A stretch of 64,000 nt of DNA from Ancistrus triradiatus (GCA_025084515.1 JAJAGP010000544.1:245839-309838); one strand, 5' to 3'; counted from the stretch's first letter, positions 43,640 through 55,083 are shown. The notes: generated from the letters alone by a model not told the origin. A program made the numbers and translations.

Positions 43640-44055
43640 ACAGTGTTTATCATTACAAAGATTTTGACCCAAAACACATCATTGAAGATCAAGGAGCGTG
43701 GACTATCGAGGACCTTCCTCCATAGTCACATGACCCAAACACCATTGACCACTTATGGGGGCGCACATGACAATGCTCTTTGAAATAATGTGAAATTCAT
43801 GCTGGGAAAACATGGATCATTGAAGTTTACACTTGTGGTGCATATGCCGGCTCAAATGCACACTGTCATTACAACAACAAAAATATAATAAATTCTGTCA
43901 TGTACGTGATTTGTTTTCTTCAAAGATTAAACTTTTCATTCAATTTGTTCTGCTGATTAAATGATTTAGAATTAAAATATTGTATTACATTCAAGAAAAC
44001 TGCAAAATAGAAGTGGTTTCACATGTGATCTCAGACTTTTGGCCCCCAATAGATA
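43640..44055 (+). pseudogene. Tc1-like 3' end remnant
   Basis: catgacccaaacaccattga then ccacttatgg resembles the conserved third catalytic block (SPDLNPIEHLWG) in decayed form. It is followed by a noncoding end with ctcagacttttggcccccaa, a Tc1-type terminal repeat. Confidence 0.55.
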
Positions 44056-44276
44056 TGTCATGCTAAAATTGTATATGAAAATGGCATACTACTCACTAAA
44101 TTGGAAATCAGGGACACCATAGAGCCCACTAGTGGTGCAGTATATTACTCCCAAATGTCTGGGCATCTATGTAACAAAAGGAAATAAATTAAAGAAAATT
44201 AAGACCACTTTAGATTGAAGGGTCAGGAGCTATATGTATTTTAGAGATATGTCACTCTACTCACTATTAGTTCGCT

Positions 44277-44349
44277 CTTCTTCTTCTTCTTCTTCTTCTT
44301 CTTCTTCTTCTTCTTCTTCTTCTTCTTCTTCTTTTTATTATTATTATTA
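44277..44349. repeat. (CTT)n then (TTA)n microsatellite
   Basis: About 18 uninterrupted ctt units are followed by a ttatta run. It could have started from the gaagaag tail of an inverted RTE-like LINE, but no LINE body is seen next to it. Confidence 0.95.
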
Positions 44350-44974
44350 TGAATCCAGTCCCAATTAAATCCCAAGCTAATGGGATAAAACCAAGTTCTA
44401 CTTCTCTTATTAGGACCAAAACCTGATAAGTGCTTTCTGCCGTTGTAACCTGTGCATTTATTTCAACCTCATGTATAGGCAGACGTATGTAAAGACAAAA
44501 AATGGTTTCACCACTCATAAACTGACATAACTAAAACATGGAAAGTAAGGCGTCAACATGATTGTTTGTAATAATTTTATAATAAAAGAGACATGCGATA
44601 TTTATTACTGTTACTGTCTGAAACCAATCGTGTCTCTGAATTTAGCTTAAAAGGAATTTATTAAATTCAGTCAGCACAGACTATGATGTATATATAAACC
44701 ATGGTTGATTTTATTGGAACGTCAAGAAGAGAAAAAGACTGACAAATGAGCTTTCAGTGCTTGCAGTGACACGAGTAGGGTAGTATAGTTATTATTTCAC
44801 AGTTTGCAAATCTTGTCTCTGGCAGCCGAAAACTGTGAAGTATACAGCAGAATATAATCTTATAAACTACCAAATCTGTCGATAAGCTTTTGACAATGAG
44901 GTCAAATCAAGCAGTCCAGCTCCTCCTCGTGACGCTGCAGCTCGTATGACCCTTGCGGCGTGCCATACTGTTGA

Positions 44975-45038
44975 GGCCTATTATAACGCGCAGTTCCAGA
45001 GACGCGGACGTTTACTGTGAAGGTCGTGAAGCGTCAGG
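44975..45038 (+). promoter_or_regulatory. Probable cox6c promoter and noncoding first exon
   Basis: A locally GC-rich stretch follows AT-rich DNA. It contains a TATA-like tattataac near 44980 and ends at a possible donor (cagg followed by gtagat) at 45039. The next acceptor downstream is the one before the cox6c ATG. Placement is inferred from spacing and composition only. Confidence 0.4.
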
Positions 45039-45113
45039 GTAGATATCTCTCATTTTCTGTCAGGTTTGGTTTTCTTTTTAATCAGAGTCGGTTGATTTTT
45101 GTAGTATAGTGTA

Positions 45114-45132
45114 CTATATATATATATATATA
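45114..45132. repeat. (TA)n microsatellite
   Basis: A short alternating ta run within the first cox6c intron. Confidence 0.85.
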
Positions 45133-45611
45133 GTGTATAAATATAAGCAGCAAATTATACTCAGTGTGCTCAACCTTATCAATTTGTGTTAGCAGATAGC
45201 GTGCTAGCCGTCAGTAGGCTATGTGCGCCCTGTAATGTTAATGGGAGGTTAGACAGTGTTCCAGCAGTGCTGCTGTGTGTTGTAGAGCTGTCAAAGTCTC
45301 AAAGTCACATTTCGTTTTATTATTATAAACTTTTGCAGCTTGCTTTATTTTCTTACCTTTATTGAACTGTTTGCTAGCTAGCAACCTAGATACCTCAGTA
45401 GCTAACAATAGTCTTTATAACGTAAAAGTAATAAACTCAAGGCACTTAGGATATCATTACATCATAAATTACGCCAATGTCATTTTTGTCTAGCTTACAA
45501 TGTCTTAGTTGTATCATTCCCACAAACGTATGACTCGTGTATCTGTCCTGACATTTAGCTACATGTGCTAAGCACGTCAGCTTGTAATGTTGCAATTTAT
45601 TGTACACTGTT

Positions 45612-45613
<2 letters not shown>

Positions 45614-45655
<42 letters not shown>
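45614..45655. repeat. (TAA)n microsatellite
   Basis: About 13 taa units in cox6c intron 1, some 115 bp upstream of the first coding exon. Confidence 0.95.
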
Positions 45656-45780
45656 TGCGATGTACAGATGTATACAAATTCTTTCACAATCCTGGCTTTA
45701 GTTAACATTGGTGAACCATAAGTATGTCTATCTAATGCACATGTTTTGTTTTTCCTTGTGATCTCTACAGATATTGCAGT

Positions 45781-45885
45781 ATGGCTCTTGCAAAGCCTCA
45801 GATGAGAGGTCTCCTCGCAAAGCGCTTGAGGTTTCACCTGCCTTTAGCTTTTGGCCTGGCTCTGTTGGCTGCCGGGGCATTCAAG
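45781..45885 (+). CDS. cox6c: cox6c coding exon 1 (residues 1-35)
   Basis: The exon starts at 45771 after the acceptor atctctacag; the ATG at 45781 has A at -3. The donor is gtcagt at 45886. It encodes the basic N-terminus and the transmembrane helix. Confidence 0.95.
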
Positions 45886-48087
45886 GTCAGTTGTTATAAT
45901 AGGTGTATGTGTGCTTATAGAAATGCCAATCTTGGTGAAGAGTGATAGACTCTCAAAGTCATGGGTGGCCTAAGAGCTAAAGTAGTCATGGTGGTGTTCT
46001 GGTATGAACTTATTGAATGGAATGTAAAGTGCATTCATTTATATCAAAGCTATTTCAGTGTAATGGTTCTTTCGCAAGTAAACTGGCTGCTCTGACAAAT
46101 GAGTCAGTTTCATTTTAATGCATGTTTTACAATGAGGTCAGATCGGTTCATGGTCAAATGCACTTTTTGAAGACTGGACTACACAAGATGCAGTGAAATA
46201 CAGGTACAGTGGGGCAAAAAAGTATTTAGTCAGCCACTGGTTGTGCAAAGTTCTTCTTCTTAGAAGGATGAGAGAGGTCTGTCATTTTCATCATAGGTAC
46301 ACTTCAACTATTAGAGACAAAATGAGGATTTTTAAAGAATTTAATTGTAAATTATGGTGGAAAATAAGTATTTGGTCAATAACAAAAGTTTAACTCAGTA
46401 CATTGTAACATAACCTTTGTTGGTAATGACAGAGGTCAAACGTTTCCTGTAAGTCTTCACCAGGTTTGCACACACTGTAGCTGGTATTTTGGCCCATTCC
46501 TCCATGCAGATCTCCTCTAGAGCAGTGATGTTTTGGGCCAACACGGACTTTCAACTACCTCCACAAATTTTCTATGGGGTTGAGGTTTTGAGACTGGCTA
46601 GGCCACTCCAGGACCTTGAAATGCTTTTTACGGAGCCACTCCTTCATTGTCCGAGCGGTGTGTTTGGGATCATTGTCATGCTGGAAGACCCAGCCACTTT
46701 CCATCTTCAATGCTCTCACTGATGGAAGGAGGTTTTGGCTTAAAATCTCACGATACATGGCCCCGTTCATTCTTCCTTTAACACGGATCAGTCATCCTGT
46801 CCCCTTTGCAGAAAGACAGCCCCAAAGCATGATTTTTCCACAGTAGGTATGGTATTCTTGGGAGGCAACTCCGCATGCTTCTTTCTCCAAACATGACGAG
46901 TTGAGTTTTTACAAAAAGTTGTATTTTGGTTTCATCTGACCACATGATATTCTCCCAATCCTCTTCTGGATCATCCACATGCTCTCTGGCAAACTTCACA
47001 TGGGCCTGGACATGTACTGGCTTAAGCAGGGGACACGCCTGGCACTGCAGTATCTGAGTCCCTCTCAGCGTAGTGTGTTACTGATGGTAGCTTTATTACT
47101 TTGGTCTCAGCTCTCTGCAGGTCATTCATCAGGTCCCTCCGTATAGTTCTGGGATTTTTGCTCACCGTTCTCATTATCATTTTGACCCCACGGGATGAGA
47201 TCTTGCTTGATGAGATCGAGGGAGATTATCAATGGCCTTGTATGTCTTCCATTTTCTTACAATTGCTCCCACAGTTGATTTATTCACACCAACCTGCTTG
47301 CCTGTTGTAGATTCACTCTTCCCAGCCTGGTGCAGGTCTACAATTTTCTTCCTGGTGTCCTTTGACAGCTCTTTGGTCTTGGCAATGGGTTGAGTTTGGA
47401 GTCTGACTGTTTGAGGCTGTGGACAGGTGTCTGTTATACAGATAACGAGGTCAAACAGGTGCCATTAATACAGGTAACGAGGGTGGGAGGACGAAGACAG
47501 CTTCCTAAAGAAGTTGTTACAGGTCTGTGAGAGCCAGAAAATCTTGCTTGTTTGTGGGTGACCAAATAACTTTATTTTCCACCATTTGATTTACAATTAA
47601 ATTCTTTAAAAAATCCTGCAGTGTGATTTCCTGGATTTTTTTTCTCATTGTGTCTCTCATAGCTGAAGTGTACCTATGATGAAAAACTTACAGACCTCTC
47701 TCATTTTTCTAAGTAGGAGAACTTGCACAATCAGTGGCTGACTAAATATTTTTTGCCCCACTGTACATTGTCTTTTATAAAACTTGAAACACTTGGTGAA
47801 AACGAAAGAAACTTGACCGTGTTTTCTGCTTGCACAACGCTTTGCTCGTATTAGTTTTCTGTCATTCAAACGTCAAGATGTGTATTATACAGATTTTTAT
47901 TTCCTATTATAATTCTTAAGACCTCATAAGAATGGATGTTGATGGGATGTTCTTACTGTAGTTCGGAGTAACAGAGCCCCGGAAACGGGCATACGCCGAC
48001 TTCTACAAGCAGTACGATGCCACAAAGGAGTTCAATGCTATGAGGGAAGCAGGAGTCTTTGAGAGTGTGAGGCCCTCTGGTAAATAA
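45781..48087 (+). CDS. cox6c: Cytochrome c oxidase subunit 6C, complete CDS in two exons (76 aa)
   Basis: COX6C is a small nuclear-encoded subunit of mitochondrial complex IV, anchored in the inner membrane. The coding exons 45781-45885 and 47962-48087 join in phase 0 to give 35 + 41 residues. The basic N-terminus (KPQMRGLLAKRLRFH) precedes a single hydrophobic segment at about residues 20-34 (LPLAFGLALLAAGAF). The C-terminal part contains the family pattern EPRKRAYADFYKQYDA, followed by FNAMREAGVFESVRP. Human COX6C has 75 residues. A noncoding first exon is likely upstream. The last exon (from 50756) is purely 3' UTR. Intron 2 holds a near-complete Tc1 (46207-47763). Confidence 0.96.
46207..47763 (-). 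mobile_element. Tc1-like transposon, first family, near full length (1,557 bp)
   Basis: Both terminal repeats (cagtggggcaaaaaagtatt and its inverse) are complete and flanked by TA. The minus strand carries the transposase from about 47390 to 46395: EHVDDPEEDWENIMWSDETK, then HDNDPKHTARTMKEWL and SQSQNLNPIENLWR. The usual ATG reads ATT and frames are shifted. It lies in cox6c intron 2, antisense, and is the best reference copy for 3683, 10429 and 56966. Confidence 0.9.
46395..47390 (-). pseudogene. Tc1-like transposase, broken
   Basis: The catalytic blocks are recognisable: WSDET (first D), FQHDNDPKH (second D) and NLNPIEN (E), although the usual SPDLNP reads SQNLNP. The start codon is lost (CATTGCC in place of CATGGCC on the coding strand) and there are several frameshifts. 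Confidence 0.82.
47962..48087 (+). CDS. cox6c: cox6c coding exon 2 and stop (residues 36-76)
   Basis: The acceptor is ttactgtag. It encodes FGVTEPRKRAYADFY through to VRPSGK and TAA at 48085-48087. The donor gtaagt begins at 48089, only one base after the stop codon. Too short for an ATG-started ORF; found by reading. Confidence 0.95.
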   Translation, partial: FGVTEPRKRAYADFYKQYDATKEFNAMREAGVFESVRPSGK

Positions 48088-49309
48088 TGTAAGTATCCTG
48101 TAATGTTTTTAGTAGTCTGGTGATGCTGTGGTTGGGACTGTGTGACAAAACGATTTCATGGTCGATAGAACCCATTCCACCAGTGTTTTAACAGGCAACA
48201 CGAAAAGCCAATGATAATGAGAAGAGCGCAATAATAGAACCAGCAGTTTCAGACCAGTGGCATTCAGTGCGTGCGCTGACACTACTTTTGGTTTTACTTG
48301 GCGAGTCTTAGGCTAATCAACATTTCAATGGTTTTAGGTAGGTTTTCGGTAAATTTGTAAATAATAATAAATAAGCTGTAATGTTCAATATTAATTTTTG
48401 TGGCCTGGTTAGCTAATGGGTTATGTAGACATCGCTCATTTACACTTGAATTTAATGTCAAAGTTGAAAGTTGGCTTTATTGATACACTTGCGTTGTTGA
48501 CTTGAAACCCCAAAATCAGACATGAGTAGCCTAAGAACTGAATATCTTAATTAGCCTAAATAATTACCAGCACAAAATGCCACATTATCCTTGAATTTAA
48601 CCTCAAATACCTTAACTTGAATGCTTTTGACTGGTCAGAATTGAGACGTTTATTATTACTTAAATTATTACTTTAGTATTTTGTATTGTCCATTTTATTT
48701 ATTTGGAATTGATTAACGTTCTTAGCTGTCTGTTTGGTTTGTGTTCTCCTGTATCACGGGAAGCTTTGGACTGGTCAGGATTAAGATTCGTTTATTATAT
48801 ATAACTGTTTTATTAATCGAAACACAGTTGTATAATGTTCTACAGTACATTTGTCATGTTCGGCGTCTGACAGAGTAAACAGTGTTTAAACCAAAATGAA
48901 CTTTATCTTCACATCTCAGTTAGGACTGAAAAGGAACCTTTTAAGCTTGACAAAAAGTGTTTTGATTTATGAGGCGATATTTACGATGGGAACATGTCCT
49001 GACAAATCCAGCGTTGGTTGAATTTATCATATAAGCTGAGGAGTTGGTGTATACACTGTACATGTCATGGTGTAGTCTACCTTAAAACGCAATCATGACC
49101 TGACTTTGATATAGCCTTGAGTGTTGATGTAGCCTTGTCTTGTTGAATGATCATAGATGCTGAAGAGCAACGTTAAATAAGCGAAATAATCAGACTTCCT
49201 GCACGTGACTTCCTACGTCACACAGTGCTGAGTACAGGAGAATATTGAGGTGCATATCATTCCTTAACCATGCTTGAAGCACGTACCTTAAGCTACAGTT
49301 GGGCAAACT

Positions 49310-49645
49310 CGTTAACATGTCTTGTTTTATAATAGTGTTTCATTTCTCATGTAATTTATTGTAATGTATTGAAAGTGAAAAAGAAAAATAATTGCGTGAC
49401 CACGGCTCTTCCTCACTGCGTTTCCCAGCATTCCTCACTCCTGCCACATCACTACCCCACCTCACCCACTGCCTACTTCCTCATTACAGTGTTCAACAGT
49501 ATCGTAATATGTATCGCTTGCCCGAGAAAATCAAAATTTAGGATATGGTTTCTTCTGAATGTGTATTTGTGCGTTATCTGATTCCCATCGCAAAGTTGAA
49601 ACCTCGTAAGTCGGACCGTCGTGAAACAGGGAGTACCTCTATATA
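49310..49645. repeat. Unclassified repeat, partial copy
   Basis: tatcgcttgcccgagaaaat, ttctgaatgtgtatttgtg and cgtaagtcggaccgtcgtga correspond to blocks at about 11285-11395. No coding sequence. Confidence 0.45.
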
Positions 49646-49938
49646 TCGGTATTGACTGATATCAATAAAATTGTTATAGGATTTTTTTTTCCCCCAATAT
49701 TGCCCTGCCCAGCCCTGCCCTGCTGTAGCCTACTACTACTGTTCCAAAATTCCAAGAACCCAGTACCCATTAAAACATTTTATATTGATTCCACTTCTGT
49801 GAGATATTACCAATAAACCTTTTAATCATTTTTTTAAATCATGTATTAAAAAAAAAAACACAATAGAGAAACCTTTCGGGTATCAGTTTTCGGTTGAACC
49901 CCTCCCTCTCTCATCCTCCTTTTTCCCCACTACAATGT

Positions 49939-50424
49939 ATAGACAAATGTTTGTGGACATCTGCAAAATTACATCCAAACCATGGGCATTACTATGGACT
50001 TCACTCCCCCACCTTTGCTGCTACAACAGCCTTTGATCTTCTAAGGGGAGCATTCTGTGAGGTCAGCTTCTGATGTTAGACCATAAGACTCGGCTCACTT
50101 TTGGTTTTCCAGTGTATATTCAAGGTGTCTGATTGAGTTGAGGTCAAGGCTCTGATTAAGCCAGCCAAATTATCAATCAAAGCTGCCAAAGCAATTCTCT
50201 ATGGACAGTGTTTTTAGATAGCAGGGCAGAAAGTTGAACTGACGTGCTGGAAGCAGAACCTCTAAATTTGTCATGCTGAGTCACTGGGTTATCAGCACAG
50301 CCCATTCTTCTGCAACTGTCTGACTATGGAGAATCCAGAAGTGCATGTTCTGAGTGTCTTATAAGTGAGTGTGAATAGCAGAGCTCACTACTTAGAAGGG
50401 ATGTCCACAAACTTTTGTCTGTAT
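49939..50424. mobile_element. TA-flanked MITE (about 485 bp)
   Basis: Inverted ends tagacaaatgtttgtggaca and tgtccacaaacttttgtctg occur at the edges of the element. The inside (gaggtcagcttctgatgtta, agttgaggtcaaggctctga) has no recognisable transposase. Confidence 0.75.
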
Positions 50425-50755
50425 AATGTATGGGCAACAAAGCCAACATGGAAACCAAGCGACAACAGAAGGGCTTTGACTCGTATCTGGAATGTGTTGC
50501 ATCTGTATGATACAGCTGGATTGAATTAGGGGATTTGACAGGAGGGGATTAGTTTTGCTGCTTGGCAAACAAGTTGTAGTCGAATAGCATTTTGTCAAGT
50601 CATGGCAACATACTGACGAAATTCCTAAACCAAAGCATTGAATAGTATAAATTGCATGCAAGATTTAATGTTGTTTAAGTTGACTTGAACTTAGTTTATT
50701 TGTATCCTTTTAATGTGGTTCTAACATGGTTTTAAATCGTGTCTTTCTCTTACAG

Positions 50756-50885
50756 GGCATTTCTACCTCTGCATTCCTGTTCTAGTCCTTCACCTTCCTT
50801 GCTGGATGTGAACACTGGTATATAATATTCACTGAGGAAAATAAGCATACGAAACCAAATAAACTGTTCATTTCTATCCAACTGA
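50756..50885 (+). other. cox6c: cox6c terminal 3' UTR exon
   Basis: A strong acceptor (tctttctcttacag) at 50742-50755 is followed by a short noncoding sequence with AATAAA at 50858-50863 and a T-rich stretch after it. With the donor just after the cox6c stop, this makes a 2.67-kb intron within the 3' UTR. Confidence 0.7.
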
Positions 50886-51771
50886 AGTCTGTGTGCTAAT
50901 GTCTTGACACTTACAACTTTGTTTAACATCACTGCTCTCAGTCCATGTGTAGTATCGGTTTTAGTTTTCACATGTGAACCCTGCTTATCCTGGCCAGGGT
51001 CCCTCCTGAACACCCTGTGTCGTGCTCGGCTTGGACTACATAAAACATGGTTATATGCGACGTGAAAATATGCTTGTGAAGTTGTAATATCTGTGCAATG
51101 CATGATGGGTATATTATTCCTACTTTAGAAACAAAAAAGTCGTCAATTGATTGATTTCATTCGGTAGTTCAAATTTACTTGGTTGTCAACGTTTGGGAAT
51201 GGAGATTTATTTATTTTTTAGAATGTGAAGTCTACTCATTGCCTTTTTAACATATTTACATGAAAGCTCTGCACCACTAGGCTACAAAGATTATCATAGG
51301 GTTATTTCGACCTGGCAGTTATAAAATGACTTCCCACAAACGCTCACACACTGCAGATGTGCACAATTTCAGAACTTAATATCTCTTGAAAGCATTGTTT
51401 ACTAATTGGGAATGCAGCAAGAAGCTATAACGTTGCTGCTGGTGCCACTAACCCCTGGTCTGTTCCTGCTGAGCAATGGGTAGTGGCTCAAAAAAGCAGA
51501 GAAGACCAGTGTTTTAGTAGCTGTATTCCTAGCTGTATGGGGTGTGTATATAATAATATATAAATCTCATCAGTAATAATGATAATAAGCCTCTACTGTT
51601 ATGAAGACAATAATTATGGCAGGTATGTTGCAATGATAACAAATGATATCCATTGATGAAATGCAGTCTTTCTGCACTGTTACAGAGGGAAAACTGAGAT
51701 GTCTGAAATGAATGATTGGCTGTTTCTACATGAAAAATAATTTTTGGTTTAAAATTAAATTGTGCTGCTTT

Positions 51772-51793
51772 CTTTTTTTTTTTTTTTTTTTTG
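51772..51793. repeat. Poly(T) run
   Basis: About 22 consecutive t. It could be the poly(A) tail of a minus-strand retrosequence, but no body was recognised next to it. Confidence 0.8.
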
Positions 51794-52029
51794 GTAGAGT
51801 ACAGACAGGCCATCCATGCAAAGTCAGTTTGCTTTAACAGCCGAGCTCTTAAGAATTCTATTAGGAAATCAAAATATGTCTTATGCATTTGATTGACATT
51901 GTAATGACAGAAAACTAGCACAAACGAAACCCTGGTGACATTCGGGACAGAAAGAGAATCCTGATATTGAAAGGTGGGAAGAAATATGGTGGTGTTCCAC
52001 TTTCGTTTTCAGTAATTCATCATCATTTT

Positions 52030-52306
52030 CCTGACGCTTGTCCCTGTCGGATGCGGGGGTCCGACCCACTCCCGAGAATACTCCAGCCAACGCATCGCTC
52101 CGTCTGTCACCAGAGACCACACTCAAACAGGCCAATTTAGTATAATCAATTAACCTAACATGCATGTCTTCGTACTGTGGGAGGAAACTGGAGTACCTGT
52201 AGTAAACGGACATGGGGAGGACCCAGGTCACTCCACCTTGGGATTGAACCCAGGACATTCTTGCTGTGAGGCGGCAATGCTACCCATTGAGCCACCGTGC
52301 CGCCCT
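52030..52306 (-). mobile_element. Second tRNA-derived SINE family (minus)
   Basis: The end attgagccaccgtgccgcc and the block ttgaacccaggacattcttg are the inverse of a tRNA-like head with an A-box (ggcggcacggtggctcaatg) and a B-box. The body includes gtgggaggaaactggagtac. A trace of the same family is at 812-900 on +. Confidence 0.75.
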
Positions 52307-52803
52307 GTCGTTTTCAGTAAGTATTTCCATAAAATATAGGTAAGTACAGGTGAAATAGGAAAGTATGGGCCAACGTCCATTCTGGTGACTGTCCTGTTTC
52401 ACAGAACGTCACGCGGACGATAGACGGCGCATGGCTGTACACATAATGTTACGAATAGGCAAGGGTTAAGAGACAGGTCTTTTATTGTGAAGGCCATTTT
52501 GCTGCACAGAAGCGCGAGCCGTAGCGGGGTTGAGTGTTCGCTGATTTTCAAAACGTATGAAACGTTTCAGTTTAACATTTTTCCTTAGTGATGTTTGGAA
52601 TTTTGCGCTGGTGCATGTGAACGCATTTCTTAAAATTAGTCAGAAATAAAGCATGAAGACGCTCAAATCTCAGTGAATACGACCGACCCGTATTTTGACG
52701 CAGGCGGAAGTTACCGGATCGACTTCAACTTGTGGTAACATCGAGGCTGTTTAAATATGTAACTATGGTGTGATGACGCGTATAGTGTAAGGTGGATAAT
52801 TCT

Positions 52804-52852
52804 GCTATATAAACGGGACGGTCTGCGCTCCTTACTTTGACTGCTGGTAAGT
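52804..52852 (+). promoter_or_regulatory. Candidate TATA promoter with splice donor
   Basis: ctatataaacg is followed by a GC-richer stretch, a pyrimidine-rich ctccttactt, and then ctgctg with a perfect gtaagt donor at 52847. It could be the first exon of zc3h10 (next acceptor at 60152) or chance. No transcript evidence. Confidence 0.25.
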
Positions 52853-53234
52853 CGCTCTGTCAAAGTTCATTAGCTAGCTAGCCGATCGTGGCTGTACAGC
52901 AGGCCTTTGTTTCGGAACTGCTCACACACTCGGGCATGCTTTAGGTACTTGGCTCTACTTTTTGGAATTATTTTAACTAGCGCTTTTCCTAAGATACATA
53001 GAGCTACGGCTTAATGTGACTACACTTGCTTACTTTTGTGTTCTCCATCACTAATGATTTAACAGGCTATCTTAAACCGAGTTTAATAGTTTCACGTTAT
53101 ACACTGGAACACAAAGCCCTTTGGCTGTGGTTGGGATCTCTCATAAATGATCAGTATATATATGCAAGGCCCCGCTAGTTTAAATGACAGGTCCATTCAG
53201 TTGGAAAGATCTTTCCCCACTAATGGAGAGCTTT

Positions 53235-53381
53235 CGGTGTTCCGTCACACTAAACCCCACAGTCGCCAGTGTCCTGTCTCAGTAAACAGCCCTGCTTCCG
53301 GTCTTCCCTCAGCGTACACAGCACAGCCACCGGTGTGCTATCACAGTAAACAAGACAGTTTTTGGTGCGCCTTCACGCTAA
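53235..53381. repeat. Decayed minisatellite units, left flank
   Basis: Diverged units of similar length such as cagtgtcctgtctcagtaaa and caccggtgtgctatcacagt lead into the homogeneous array. Confidence 0.75.
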
Positions 53382-54555
53382 ACAGCACAGTTTCTGGTGT
53401 GCCCTTAGAGCAAACAGCACAGCTTCTGGTGTGCCCTTAGAGCAAACAGCACAGTTTCTGGTGTGCCCTTAGAGCAAACAGCACAGCTTCTGGTGTGCCC
53501 TTAGAGCAAACAGCACAGCTTCTGCTGTGCCCTTAGAGCAAACAGCCCAGCTTCTGCTGTGCCTTAGAGCAAACAGCCCAGCTTCTGGTGTGCCCTTAGA
53601 GCAAACAGCACAGCTTCTGCTGTGCCCTTAGAGCAAACAGCCCAGCCAGCTTCTGGTGTGCCCTTAGAGCAAACAGCACAGCTTCTGGTGTGCCCTTAGA
53701 GCAAAACAGCCCCAGCTTCTGGTGTGCCCTTAGAGCAAACAGCACAGCTTCTGGTGTGCCCTTAGAGCAAACAGCACAGTTTCTGGTGTGCCCCTTAGAG
53801 CAAAACAGCACAGCTTCTGGTGTGCCCTTAGAGCAAACAGCACAGCTTCTGGTGTGCCCTTAGAGCAAACAGCACAGCTTCTGGTGTGCCCTTAGAGCAA
53901 ACAGCACAGCTTCTGCTTGTGCCCTTAGAGGCAAACAGCACAGCTTTGCTGTGCCCTTAGAGCAAACAGCACAGCTTCTTGCTGTGCCCTTAGAGCAAAA
54001 AGCACAGCTTCTGCTGTGCCCTTAGAGCAAACACAGCCCAGCTTCTGCTGTGCCCTTAGAGCAAAACAGCACAGCTCTCTGGTGTGCCCTTAGAGCAAAC
54101 AGCCCAGCTTCTGCTGTGCCCTTAGAGCAAACAGACCCAGCTTCTGCTGTGCCCCTTAGAGCAAAACAGCCCAGCTTCTGGTGTGCCCTTAGAGCAAAAC
54201 AGCACAGTTTCTGGTGTGCCCTTAGAGCAAACAGCACAGCTTCTGGTGTGCCCTTAGAGCAAACAGCACAGCTTCTGGTGTGCCCTTAGAGCAAGCAGCA
54301 CAGTTTCTGGTGTGCCCTTAGAGCAAACAGCACAGCTTCTGCTGTGCCCTTAGAGCAAACAGCACAGCTTCTGGTGTGCCCTTAGAGCAAACAGCACAGT
54401 TTCTGGTGTGCCCTTAGAGCAAACAGCACAGTTTCTGGTGTGCCCATAGAGCAAACAGCACAGTTTCTGGTGTGCCCTTAGAGCAAACAGCACAGCTTCT
54501 GGTGTGCCCATAGAGCAAACAGCACAGCTTCTGGTGTGCCCTTAGAGCAAACAGC
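53382..54555. repeat. 32-bp minisatellite, about 36 units
   Basis: The unit is aacagcacag, cttctggtgt, gcccttagag, ca. I count about 36 copies of the cccttagag core (a few read cccatagag). Variation is mostly G/C at one position (tctgg or tctgc), c/t in the gct/gtt site, and one-base indels in c and a runs. Because 32 is not a multiple of 3, frames rotate and open frames on both strands are by-products. Confidence 0.97.
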
Positions 54556-54800
54556 ATGGCCACTGCTGTGTTGTGTTCCCTGACAATAAAGTGCCCTCAC
54601 AGTAAACAGCCCAGAGTCCATTGTGTCAACCCAGTAAATGGAACCGTATCTAGTCTGCTGGCGTGCTAAGCAGCACAGAGAACAGTGCGCCAGCACAGTA
54701 AACAGAACAGCATCCGGTGAGCTGTTCTCAGCACATCGTTTGTTGTGTTGGCATTGTAACCATCACAGAGGTCATGTGCTGTCACACTAAACAGCACAGG
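54556..54800. repeat. Decayed minisatellite units, right flank
   Basis: Units like gtgccctcacagtaaacagc and gtgcgccagcacagtaaaca continue with increasing divergence past the homogeneous core. Confidence 0.75.
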
Positions 54801-55083
54801 TGCCAGGATGTTTTTGGCAAACACTCATCCAAGAACCTATTGGACGTCCTTAAAAAGCTGAACATTAGACACCGGATATTCTGATATTCAGATATTCTGT
54901 AGGCAGACATTACATGTATAACCTGATCTAGATAACTGTTTTGTTTTGTGTTTTGCCATGTATACAACCATCATGTGCTTCTGCACCAACCAGGTGTACC
55001 TCTAATTTGAGATGAAGTACAGCATTCCTCTGTGGACATACGATGCGTGAATTTCACGTAAACGATTCATGTTGTACCTCCTT

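Larger units (their letters stand above)
37841..44974. other. Intergenic stretch between tomm34 and cox6c (head-to-head)
   Basis: No gene was found. It contains a foldback MITE, an RTE-like LINE, Tc1-like remnants and a pogo MITE. About 37841-38350 is the likely tomm34 promoter and 5' UTR, with no clear TATA box. Confidence 0.5.
48089..50755. other. cox6c 3' UTR intron
   Basis: 2.67 kb without coding content. It holds a stretch of the unclassified repeat (about 49310-49645) and a TA-flanked MITE (49939-50424). Confidence 0.6.

Noticed and set aside
37841..45038. Shared bidirectional promoter of tomm34 and cox6c
   Set aside because: The genes are head-to-head but about 7 kb of transposon-rich DNA separates them, too far for a typical bidirectional promoter.
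53596..54289. Open frames on both strands of the 32-bp repeat encoding repetitive proteins (LFALRAHQKL-type)
   Set aside because: They arise automatically because the unit lacks stops in some frames; both strands and several frames are open, and there is no start context, splice structure or family resemblance.
53382..54555. Regular repeat array considered as a CRISPR-like structure
   Set aside because: Units are directly adjacent with no unique spacers, and the setting is a vertebrate chromosome. It is a minisatellite.
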